64,000 nucleotides of DNA, from NCBI GenBank assembly GCA_040399685.1, contig JBBART010000012.1:1-64000 (forward strand), written 5' to 3'. The position numbers were made by a program, and so were the translations under genes. This DNA is from CAIQQQ01 sp040399685 (lineage in GTDB: Bacteria; Pseudomonadota; Alphaproteobacteria; Acetobacterales; Acetobacteraceae). Below, one piece after another: positions 1 through 7,389 of this stretch; positions within the stretch are counted from its first letter, which is position 1; each line of letters begins with the position of its first letter. Under the pieces are notes generated by a model. It saw only the letters and a list, made by a program, of their open reading frames with translations. It had not been told where the DNA came from and did no database searches.

Positions 1-225
1 CTATTGGACGCTGTTTACCCCTGGAATCTGGAAAGTTTTGCACGCTGTTTTGCAAGACAGATCGAAGGCCGCTTGCTCGATGCTATGCTCCAGAACGGCT
101 GGCACTTGGATATCGAGCGCCCAGCATTTCTCAAGCTCGACGGCACTCTTCCATATACATGGGTTGACGGCGTTCAGGGTTGGCGCAACCCAAGACTGCT
201 GCCATCAGACACTCCTGCCGAATAA
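1..225 (+). CDS. C-terminal end of an unrecognised protein (5' truncated by window)
   Basis: The frame is open from the first base (Leu-Leu-Asp-Ala-Val-Tyr-Pro-Trp...) to a TAA at 223-225, giving about 74 residues with no start needed inside the window. The sequence is rich in Trp, Arg and Leu and shows no motif I recognise. The stop codon lies inside the left arm of a strong inverted repeat that looks like a terminator, which supports real coding here. It converges on the decayed glycosyltransferase at 297-2317, so it may belong to the same surface-polysaccharide neighbourhood, but that is only inference. Confidence 0.45.
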   Translation, partial: LLDAVYPWNLESFARCFARQIEGRLLDAMLQNGWHLDIERPAFLKLDGTLPYTWVDGVQGWRNPRLLPSDTPAE

Positions 226-261
226 GCTTTGGGCAACATTTTTGTTGACCAAAGCTTATTC
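220..261. terminator. Bidirectional hairpin between convergent genes
   Basis: A perfect 13-bp inverted repeat (GAATAAGCTTTGG at 220-232 and its complement at 249-261) with an inner CAAC/GTTG pairing. It spans the stop codon of the rightward gene and lies about 35 bp past the end of the leftward glycosyltransferase. There is no U-tract on either strand, so termination efficiency is uncertain. Confidence 0.6.
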
Positions 262-296
262 GGGATAGCCTCAACATCTTGCGCCTCTTGTTTTGT

Positions 297-2317
297 CTAT
301 CTTTTTTCCCGATAGACACATCGATTCAGCCGCGAAACACGCAGGCACCGCCTAAGGATACCACCCAACATACGACGTACGTTGGGTAGAATATACGAAG
401 CTATTTCGGCAAAGATCAAAGCAATCTGCAGTACGGTGGAAGCCAACAACCGCTCAGGATCAATTTTTCGAGCCTCGTTGGCCACCCGATCAGCGCGCTG
501 GTGTGCGGCATAAATCTGCGCCCGCGCCATGTCGATCCTGGCCAAAATCTGTCGCTGGTGACGATATTCGCTGGTGTGCCCAAGTGTTACCAACGGGAGC
601 CGCGCACTTGGATGCAGTGGCATAAGGTTGGCGCCCTCAAAAATCTTCGCCGCCATGTCAGTCTGGTTTACCGCCGACCGTATAACCCTGACTACCGTCG
701 GCCCACGAGGAAACGCCCACACCTTTCCGTCACGGTCCCTGCCCCCCCATCGTCGCGGAGGCGATGCGAGCGTCGTCTCGAACGCGCCATATAATATATT
801 GGGGTTACGAAACGGATCAGACTCGAGTGAGGAACGCCAATAGCGACCAAAAAAACCTTTTCAATTTCAAAAATCGCCTGCTTTTCAGCCGAAACGCTGT
901 CAAGCCCACGTGTTGCACATTCAAGGTGAAACAGTTCTGCAAACGGCGTCCAAACCACGCGATAGCCATGGTCGCCCAGCCGCAAACACAGATCGATATC
1001 GTTGAACGCCACCTTCATGTCTTCGTTGAAACCGCGCACCTCAAAAAAAACGGCCCGGCGAACAGCCAGACACGCACCAGTCACTGCCGAGACAGAGCGT
1101 GTCATCGAGAGTTCGCCAAAGGGCCCGGCATCCAGCCGGCCGGCAAACCGCAATTGATGGGTCACGTCCAGGCCTGGTCCAAGCACGATGCCGGCATGCT
1201 AAATCCGTCCATCAGCGTACAGCAGCTTTGCCCCCACAGCGCCCACATCCGGCCGCACCGCATGTGAAACCATTTCGCGCAGCCAACCCGCGTCTATCAC
1301 ATCGGTATCACTGTTGAGGAATACGATGACTTCGCCTTTGGCTTGCTGTGCGGCTGCATTGTTCATGGCGGCGAAGTTAAATGCGCCGGGATATGAAATC
1401 ACACGAACACGCGGATCATTGGTCAACCGCGCCAGCAAATCGTGGGTGGCTTTTTCCTGGCTGTCATTGTCGATGACGAGCAATTCAAGCGGTTCGTAAT
1501 CCGTACGCGCCAACACACCGTCCGCACAAAGCGCCAACAGATCGGCTTTATCCCTTATGGGTACAATAACAGACACAAGCGGTGCCATTTGTGGGAGCGG
1601 AAAGATGATGCGATTACAGTCCGGCGCGAGCGGTGCGGGCTCCACGTGGGCACCAATCGCACCGGCTTCCACCAGATAACGCTGCACAACATGGCGGGCA
1701 GCCTCCGCGTCCCACCCAACGGGCGTCTCCAGGGCGCGATGGCACAGTATCGTAGGAATATGATGAACGCCGTTCGGTAAGGCGTCCATACCAAGCCGCA
1801 GAACGAGATCGTAGTGCGCGATCTCCGAAGTGATGTCGGCTCGCATGCCGCCGTGCCGGCGCACCGATGCGGTCCGCAGTGCGGCAATATGGCCAATTGC
1901 ATCGCAGCCCAGCATCAGGTCGGGGTCCCACGCTGTCTTGAAGCGCGGTCCACTACGGTTGCCGGCCACATCAACGCAATCCTCGTCAGCAAAGATTAGT
2001 TCAAGGTCGCCATTCAGCGTCGCGGCCATTGCCATTTCAAAAAGTGCATGTTCCGCGAGGATGGTATCAGGCGGCAACATGATGATAAAGGCGCCGTGCG
2101 CCTGGGCCAGTGCCGCGTTATACAGGCTGGCCAAGTCATCTCCGGAGGCTGTGATCGCCTTTGAACGACTGTCAATCGATCCGGTCAAAACGGCGGCAGG
2201 GGCCAGAATTTCCCAGGAGCCATAAAGTTGCACCTGCACACTTTGAACCGCTCTCGCTGAAAAAGCACTGGACCGCGAGGCCAGCACTACAACTGAGAAC
2301 AAGGGTGGGAGAGACAT
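297..2317 (-). pseudogene. Decayed two-domain family 2 glycosyltransferase
   Basis: Two GT2-type domains in tandem can be read. The N-terminal one begins FSVVVLAS and carries FADED followed by the GPRFK..WDPD block. The second begins VSVIVPIRDK, has NSDTDVID (the DxD metal site) and later GGFNEDMKVAFNDIDLCLR-like sequence. In this class such enzymes add sugars to surface polysaccharides. Two lesions break the frame. An in-frame TAG at 1199-1201 sits where CAG (Gln) would read ADGRI-Q-HAGIVLG. A one-base loss in the T-run at 849-855 (minus strand) shifts the frame; adding one T restores EKVFFGRYWRSSLESDPFRN and continues to the stop at 297. The likely start is the ATG at 2317, with an in-frame TTG at 2362. 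Homopolymer sequencing error could explain the frameshift but not the amber codon. Confidence 0.8.
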
Positions 2318-2587
2318 TCTTTCACAGCAGAGACTGATCGCTTTGCGGTCATTATCCGACAAGCAATCATATTTCTACACCCAGAGAGCGTAGGCGTCAG
2401 TCGTCGCCAGTGTTTGCATGACATGCTGTTACCAAAGCGAGAAAGTCTTCGCTAGTAAAAAAGCCAGACCAACACTACCGCGCCAGACTTCGCCTGCGTC
2501 AGGCTGTCGGGGAATAAAATTTGGCCCACAAACCAGACTGAAGCGAATCGAAGGAAACTGGCTAATTCATGCGCAAACAAGGCAACA

Positions 2588-2613
2588 GCCCCCACGCGTC
2601 ACCGCGCGGGGGC
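2588..2613 (-). terminator. Probable secB terminator; rest of 2318-2624 has no gene
   Basis: GCCCCC-ACGCG and CGCGC-GGGGGC arms with a TCAC loop form an 11-bp hairpin containing one G-U pair on the minus-strand RNA, 11 bp past the secB stop. A T-rich stretch follows on that strand but not a pure U-tract. In the remaining stretch (2318-2587) I see no convincing ORF, RNA or repeat; it would hold the promoter of the decayed glycosyltransferase. Confidence 0.55.
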
Positions 2614-2624
2614 CGCACATGGGC

Positions 2625-3101
2625 TCAGGCGTTGCCGGCAACCGGCTGTTCGCGGCGGCTCTGCCACAAGGCCACGAAGTCGATCGGCTGCAGCAGCACG
2701 GGCGGGAAGCCGCCTTCGCGCGTGGTCTCGCTCAGGATGTTGCGGGCGAACGGGAACAGCAGGCGCGGGCATTCCACCAGCAGGATCGGCTCGATCGACT
2801 CTTCCGGAATGCCGGTGAGGGTGAACACACCGCCATAGGCGAGTTCGGCCACGAACACGCGCTGGCCTTCTGGTGCGCCGGCGTCGGTGGCTTCCTTGGC
2901 TTCGGCGCGGATGGCGAGCACCACTTCGAACACGTCCTCACCTTCCTGGATGCGACGGGCCTGCACATCGAGATTGATGTCGACGCGCGGCGGCGAGCGC
3001 AGCGTGGTGTAGATCGCCGGGGCGTTTGGGACTTCGAAGCTGAGGTCCTTCACATATTGAATGTTCACGACCAGCGGCTGGGTCGGGGTGGTGTCGGACA
3101 T
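2625..3101 (-). CDS. secB: Protein-export chaperone SecB
   Basis: SecB is a cytoplasmic homotetrameric chaperone that keeps preproteins unfolded and hands them to SecA. The 158-residue product has the family order: VVNIQYVKDLSFEVPNAP near residues 10-28, a VDINLDVQAR strand, the acidic FEVVLAI region, the AELAYGGVFTL segment, and the C-terminal LLQPIDFVALW block near residues 138-148. The length is typical of alphaproteobacterial SecB. It lies 15 bp downstream of the histidine phosphatase gene on the same strand and is probably co-transcribed with it. In many alphaproteobacteria secB sits next to dnaQ/coaE and the Tim44-mltA pair; here Tim44-mltA is near but dnaQ-coaE lies 24 kb away. Confidence 0.95.
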   Translation of the reverse strand: MSDTTPTQPLVVNIQYVKDLSFEVPNAPAIYTTLRSPPRVDINLDVQARRIQEGEDVFEVVLAIRAEAKEATDAGAPEGQRVFVAELAYGGVFTLTGIPEESIEPILLVECPRLLFPFARNILSETTREGGFPPVLLQPIDFVALWQSRREQPVAGNA

Positions 3102-3116
3102 AGGGTCGGTCTCCGT

Positions 3117-3725
3117 TCAGTGGCGCCAGGAAATCTCGGCGGGGGGGGAAAGCGTGGGGTCGCAGCGCAGCCAGGTGCCGTTCATGGCGCTGGTGCCGGT
3201 CATGGAGAGAATAAAGCCCCAATGGCTGACCACGAGGGTGCGCGACCACTGCGGCAGGGCGGCCATCTCGGCGCGGAACAGGCCGGCGCGGGCGATGATG
3301 CCCTCGGCCGGCTCCTCGATCTGGGGCCACCAGATCTCATCGACCCCGGTGAAATCGTGATGCGGCCATGCTGCTGCGAGGTCGGACACCGGTGAGCCGA
3401 TATCACAGCTGAACGCATAGCGTTCGCGCACGATCGGGTTGATGATCACCGGCACGCCCAGGGCGCGCGCGATGGGAGCGGCGGTTTGCAGTGCGCGGGT
3501 GTAGGGCGAGACGATAATCCGCTCGATGCCCTCGTTCACCAGGGCGACAGCCGCCGCCTCTGCCTGTTCATGACCAAGATCGGTCAGGCGCGGGTCCACA
3601 ATCCCGGGATCTCGCCGCGTGGCGGTGAAATGCAGGTTGAACTCGCTCTGGCCGTGCCGAAGAAGGATCATCCCGCCGTGATAGCGGGGGCTCCGGAATG
3701 GTGCAATCCGTGACAGAGTGGTCAT
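3117..3725 (-). CDS. Histidine phosphatase family protein (phosphoglycerate-mutase-like)
   Basis: A small histidine phosphatase superfamily member. The RHG motif is in LLRHGQSEFN, with the catalytic His at about residue 24. VSPYTRALQTA (the second phosphate-binding Arg) and VVSHWGF (the second catalytic His) follow in the usual order. Residues before Met19 are not typical of the family, so translation may begin at Met19 (ATG at 3671) rather than 3725. Substrates of the branch vary (phosphoglycerates, sugar phosphates, other phosphoesters) and cannot be assigned. It is divergent from the Tim44 gene, with a shared promoter region of about 60 bp, and upstream of secB. Confidence 0.85.
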   Translation of the reverse strand: MTTLSRIAPFRSPRYHGGMILLRHGQSEFNLHFTATRRDPGIVDPRLTDLGHEQAEAAAVALVNEGIERIIVSPYTRALQTAAPIARALGVPVIINPIVRERYAFSCDIGSPVSDLAAAWPHHDFTGVDEIWWPQIEEPAEGIIARAGLFRAEMAALPQWSRTLVVSHWGFILSMTGTSAMNGTWLRCDPTLSPPAEISWRH

Positions 3726-3788
3726 GAAAGTTGTGCCGGGGCCTGCGCATCCCTATGTCGTCAGGACTATTATGCTTTGGAGGCTATG

Positions 3789-4466
3789 ATGGACGGCGGT
3801 TTTCCGATCGATTTGGTGCTGTTCGGGCTGGTGGCGGCATTTCTGGTGCTGCGCCTGGTGAGCATACTGGGCAAGCGAACCGGCTTCGAGCAGCCCGCCG
3901 ATCAGGCTGTGCCCGACGCACCGGCGCAGCGCGCGGCCCCGCGCATGCAGCCCGGGGCGATCGACGCGACGGCCGAACCGACCGCGGCGCCCCCACGTCT
4001 GCTGCCAGATCCGCAAACCCCTCTGGGGCAAACATTGGCCGCGATGGCCGGGATCGACCGTACTTTCCAGCCGCAACGCTTCCTCGAGGGCGCCGAGGCG
4101 GCGTTTCGCATCATCGTGATAGCCTTCGCCGAGGGCACGCGCACGAAGCTGCATCCGTTGCTGGCACCAGATACCTATGCCGCCTTTGAATCGGCCATCA
4201 CGGCGCGGGAGGCGGAAGGGCACACCCAGCACACCGAAATCCGCAGCATAGAGCGGGCCGAGATCGACCATGCCGAACTGGCCGGCACCCTGGCCACCAT
4301 CACAGTCCGGTTTGTGTCCGATCAGGTGAACGTGACCAACGGCGCCGACGGCCTGCCGGTGTTCGGTGCGGATGCCGTGACCGAGATCACCGATATCTGG
4401 AGCTTCGAGCGCGATCTCGGGCAGTCGGACCCGGCGTGGCGACTGGTGGCGGCCCGTAGCGCATGA
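3789..4466 (+). CDS. Tim44-domain protein (TimA-like)
   Basis: This 225-residue protein begins with one membrane segment (IDLVLFGLVAAFLVLRLVSI), then a Pro/Ala-rich linker, then a C-terminal Tim44-like domain (about residues 75-222, from FLEGAEAAFRIIVIAFAEG to ITDIWSFERD). Bacterial Tim44-like proteins are conserved in alphaproteobacteria beside mltA and are inner-membrane anchored; their function is not settled. The start at 3789 is preferred because GGAGG lies 5-6 bp upstream; a tandem ATG at 3786 and a TTG at 3777 are alternatives. It overlaps mltA by 4 bp (ATGA), so the two are translationally coupled. Confidence 0.88.
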   Translation: MDGGFPIDLVLFGLVAAFLVLRLVSILGKRTGFEQPADQAVPDAPAQRAAPRMQPGAIDATAEPTAAPPRLLPDPQTPLGQTLAAMAGIDRTFQPQRFLEGAEAAFRIIVIAFAEGTRTKLHPLLAPDTYAAFESAITAREAEGHTQHTEIRSIERAEIDHAELAGTLATITVRFVSDQVNVTNGADGLPVFGADAVTEITDIWSFERDLGQSDPAWRLVAARSA

Positions 4467-5650
4467 AGCGGCTGATTGGGGGCTTGTGTCTGCTGGCGCT
4501 GGCCGGATGCGTGCAGCCGCAAGGCACAACGGCGACTGGCGCCGGCGCACCGCGCACCACGATGGCTCTGTCGCCGGTCGATTTCGAACGCTTGCCCGGC
4601 TGGGGCCAGGACAAAGCCGCCGACGCGCTGGCGCCGTTCGTGGCCGGATGCGCCAAAATGGGCGACACGCTGGGCGGTGACGGCGAAGCTGCCGCAAAAG
4701 GCGGCAAGGCAGAATCCTGGCGCACGGCCTGCGCCGCCGCGAGCTTGGTGCCAGCAGGCGACGAGCCCCGGGCCCGGGCCTTTTTCGAGACCAATTTCCA
4801 GCCCTACGCCATCACGGCCAACGGCAACGACGGCGGGCTGTTCACCGGATATTACGAACCGGAAGTGCGCGGCTCCCGCAGCCCCGGTGCCGGGTTTGAC
4901 GTGCCGCTGCTGGCGCGACCAACTGATCTGATCCAGATCGATCTGAGCGCCTTCGCCGACGACCTCAAGGGCCGCCGCATCGGCGGACGTATCGAATCTG
5001 GCAGCATCGTGCCGTATTACGACCGCGCCGAGATCGTATCCGGCGCGTTGCGGGGCAAACGGCTTGAACTGCTCTGGCTCGCCGATCCAGTGGATGCATT
5101 CTTCCTGCAGATCCAGGGTTCCGGCCGTGTGCGCCTGCCTGACAACCGGGTGGTGCGCATAACCTATTCCGGCCAGAACGGCCGTCCGTACGTGGCCATC
5201 GGCAAGGTGCTGGCGGACCAGGGGGCCATCCCTCTGGAACAGGTGACGATGCAGAGCATTCGTAGTTGGCTCACGGCACACCCGGCGGAAGCCGGTTCGG
5301 TGATGGATCGCAATCCGTCTTATGTGTTCTTCCGTGAACTGAGCGGCACAAAGCCGGAGGACGGTCCGCCCGGAGCCCTCGGCGCGGCCCTTACGCCGGG
5401 CCGTTCGGTGGCGGTGGATCGCTCGTATATCCCGCTCGGCGCGCCGGTTTTCCTGGACACGACCGACCCGATCAGCGGAGCGAAGCTGCAACGGCTGATG
5501 GTGGCGCAGGATGTGGGCGGTGCAATCCGCGGCCCCGTGCGCGCAGACATCTTCTTCGGCTGGGGCGCGGAGGCCGAAGCCTGGGCGGGGCAAATGCGTC
5601 AATCCGGGCATCAGTATCTGCTGCTGCCAAAGGCTGCGTCCACCCGTTGA
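4463..5650 (+). CDS. mltA: Membrane-bound lytic murein transglycosylase A
   Basis: MltA cleaves the glycan strands of peptidoglycan to 1,6-anhydromuropeptides at the outer membrane. The 395-residue product has a lipoprotein signal with Cys16 in the box LALAGC, the TGYYEPE block (residues 129-135), and the family body with SGRVRLPD and GYVFFRE-like segments. The C-terminal 3D domain carries VDRSYIPLGAPVFLD...AQDVGGAIRGPVRADIFFGWG, which includes the catalytic Asp of the family. It sits in a tight run Tim44-mltA-methyltransferase (4-bp and 1-bp overlaps) and is probably transcribed from the promoter ahead of the Tim44 gene. Confidence 0.95.
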   Translation: MKRLIGGLCLLALAGCVQPQGTTATGAGAPRTTMALSPVDFERLPGWGQDKAADALAPFVAGCAKMGDTLGGDGEAAAKGGKAESWRTACAAASLVPAGDEPRARAFFETNFQPYAITANGNDGGLFTGYYEPEVRGSRSPGAGFDVPLLARPTDLIQIDLSAFADDLKGRRIGGRIESGSIVPYYDRAEIVSGALRGKRLELLWLADPVDAFFLQIQGSGRVRLPDNRVVRITYSGQNGRPYVAIGKVLADQGAIPLEQVTMQSIRSWLTAHPAEAGSVMDRNPSYVFFRELSGTKPEDGPPGALGAALTPGRSVAVDRSYIPLGAPVFLDTTDPISGAKLQRLMVAQDVGGAIRGPVRADIFFGWGAEAEAWAGQMRQSGHQYLLLPKAASTR

Positions 5651-6423
5651 TGCAGCTTTTGCTGGGGGATTGTCTTGACGTTCTACCGACGCTGGAACCA
5701 GCGTCGGTAGACGTGATCGTGACCTCACCGCCCTATAATATCGGTCTCGGCTACGGCGCCTATAACGACAGCCGCGACGAGGGGGCCTATCTGGACTGGA
5801 TGGTTGAAATTGCACAGGCACTGCGGCGGGTGATGCGGCCGGATGCCTCGTTCTTCCTCAACATCTCCGGCTCATCGAAAAGCCCATGGTTGCCGTTCGA
5901 GTTGCTGGTTCGGCTGCGGCCGCATTTCGCGCTGCAAAACCATATCACCTGGATCAAGTCGATCACCACCGGCGACGACAGCATCGGGCATTTCAAGCCG
6001 GTTCCAGGCCAGCGCTTCATGCATCAGGCGCATGAGCATATCTTCCACCTCACCCTCTCCGGCAACGTGAAGCTGGACCGGCTGGCGATCGGCGTTCCTT
6101 ACAAGGACAAATCCAACATCGCCCGGCGCGGTCACAAGGCGGATCTGCGGTGTCGCGGCAACACCTGGTTCATCCCCTACGGCACAGTGCAGCGCAAAGC
6201 CCAAAAATTCCACCACCCCGGCACGTTTCCGGTCGATCTGCCGCGCTGGTGCATCCGGCTGCACGGCAAAAAGGGCGGCATGGTGCTGGACCCCTTCATG
6301 GGCACCGGCACCACGCTGCTCGCCGCCAGCCTGGAAGGGGCGAACGGGATCGGGATCGACATGGACAGCGTATACGTAGAGATCGCGCGGGCGCGTCTGG
6401 CGGAGGCGACAAAGCCGTCCTAA
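5650..6423 (+). CDS. Orphan site-specific DNA methyltransferase (beta-class order)
   Basis: An S-adenosylmethionine-dependent DNA methyltransferase of 257 residues. The catalytic motif IV, SPPY (residues 26-29 within TSPPYN), comes before the SAM-binding motif DPFMGTGTT near the C-terminus, which is the beta-class order. SPPY rather than DPPY is commoner in N4-cytosine enzymes, but N6-adenine activity cannot be excluded. No restriction endonuclease or specificity subunit lies nearby, so it is an orphan. It is shorter than, and does not look like, the cell-cycle enzyme CcrM. The ATG at 5650 shares its A with the mltA stop (TGATG); TTG at 5647 is an alternative. A perfect inverted repeat lies inside its first 21 codons (5682-5711). 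Confidence 0.85.
   Translation: MQLLLGDCLDVLPTLEPASVDVIVTSPPYNIGLGYGAYNDSRDEGAYLDWMVEIAQALRRVMRPDASFFLNISGSSKSPWLPFELLVRLRPHFALQNHITWIKSITTGDDSIGHFKPVPGQRFMHQAHEHIFHLTLSGNVKLDRLAIGVPYKDKSNIARRGHKADLRCRGNTWFIPYGTVQRKAQKFHHPGTFPVDLPRWCIRLHGKKGGMVLDPFMGTGTTLLAASLEGANGIGIDMDSVYVEIARARLAEATKPS
5682..5711 (+). repeat. Perfect 14-bp-arm inverted repeat within methyltransferase codons 11-21
   Basis: TCTACCGACGCTGG at 5682-5695 is followed by AA and then the exact complement at 5698-5711. In the mRNA this is a very stable hairpin starting 32 nt after the start codon; in DNA it is a near-perfect palindrome that could be a protein-binding site. It encodes ordinary family sequence (VLPTLEPASVD), so the symmetry lies in codon choice. 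Confidence 0.7.
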
Positions 6424-6432
6424 CTTAGAAAC

Positions 6433-7206
6433 ATGAATCAGATAGCCCTCCGCCCGCGCGTCGCCTTGTTCGTCACCTGCCTGGTGGACATGCACCGGCC
6501 TACGGTGGGTTTCGCCGCCATAAAGTTGCTGGAACAGGCCGGATGCGATGTTGAGGTGCCGCCCGCCCAGACCTGCTGCGGCCAGCCGGCCTATAATTCC
6601 GGCGACCGCGCAACCACCACCTCCATGGCGCGCGACATCATCAACGTGTTCTCCGGCTATGATTACGTGGTGATTCCGTCCGGCTTCTGCGCCGGAATGC
6701 TCAGCTCCCATATGCCACATCTGTTCGACGACGACCCCAACACCAAGATCAAAGCCGAGGCGCTGGCCGCCAAAACGCACGAACTGATCAGCTTCCTGAC
6801 CGATGTGCGCGGCATGACCGAGGTGGATGTGCGATTCTCCGGCAAAGCCACCTATCACGACAGCTGCGCCGGCCTGCGCGAGTTGGGCATCAAGGCGCAG
6901 CCGCGCGAATTGCTGGAATCCGTCTCTGGCCTATCCCTGGTGGAAATGAAGGAACCGGAGATCTGCTGCGGCTTCGGTGGCACGTTCTGCGTGAAATACC
7001 CCGAGATCTCCACCCGCATGGTCAGCGACAAAACCGCTGACATCATCGCCACCGGGGCAGACATTCTACTGGCCGGCGACATGGGCTGCCTGTTGAACAT
7101 GGCCGGCCGGCTGTCGCGTGAGGGCAGCAAAATCAGCGTGCGCCATGTGGCCGAAGTTCTGGCCGGAATGGGTCATGATCTGCCGGCTATCGGCGAGAGC
7201 CGGTAG
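6433..7206 (+). CDS. lutA: LutA: cysteine-rich (Fe-S) subunit of L-lactate oxidation complex
   Basis: LutABC oxidises L-lactate to pyruvate using Fe-S clusters in place of a flavin dehydrogenase. This 257-residue protein has the two cysteine-rich CCG domains of the family: TCCGQPAYN (CCG at residues 48-50) and ICCGFGGTFC (near 178-186), plus HDSCAGLREL. It starts 9 bp after the methyltransferase stop. The gap to lutB (183 bp) is unusually long for this operon and is filled by the double-hairpin repeat at 7212-7330, which could reduce read-through from lutA into lutB. Confidence 0.9.
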   Translation: MNQIALRPRVALFVTCLVDMHRPTVGFAAIKLLEQAGCDVEVPPAQTCCGQPAYNSGDRATTTSMARDIINVFSGYDYVVIPSGFCAGMLSSHMPHLFDDDPNTKIKAEALAAKTHELISFLTDVRGMTEVDVRFSGKATYHDSCAGLRELGIKAQPRELLESVSGLSLVEMKEPEICCGFGGTFCVKYPEISTRMVSDKTADIIATGADILLAGDMGCLLNMAGRLSREGSKISVRHVAEVLAGMGHDLPAIGESR

Positions 7207-7211
7207 AAAGA

Positions 7212-7330
7212 GTTCTTTTTTGGAAAAAAGAACCAAAAAACTTCATTCAACAAGGGTGTTGTGGTGCGATATCGCCACACACGGCCCTCATGAATGAAAG
7301 TCTTTTTGCTTCTTTTTCTTCAGAAAAAGA
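7212..7330 (+). repeat. Double-hairpin intergenic repeat, copy 1
   Basis: The left end is GTTCTTTTTT-GG-AAAAAAGAAC (7212-7233). The right end contains TCTTTTTCT-TC-AGAAAAAGA (7311-7330) preceded by GAAAGTCTTTTTGCT. The core holds an imperfect palindrome around GCGATATCGC (7266-7275). Two further copies in the opposite orientation lie at 14174-14289 and 55380-55500. Each end could act as an intrinsic terminator because its stem is A/T-rich with T-runs. Confidence 0.85.
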
Positions 7331-7389
7331 TGTTCTTCCTCTGAAATTTCTCCTGCTGATGCCACCACCTTCTCGAAGGAAATAGCGCG

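Noticed and set aside
2418..3395. Long + strand ORF of 325 codons
   Set aside because: It runs antisense through secB and the histidine phosphatase, both of which have clear family motifs; the product is Gly/His/Arg-rich as expected of a shadow frame.
5650..6423. CcrM cell-cycle methyltransferase
   Set aside because: It is about 100 residues shorter, has TSPPYN instead of the CcrM DPPYN context, and lacks the CcrM C-terminal domain.
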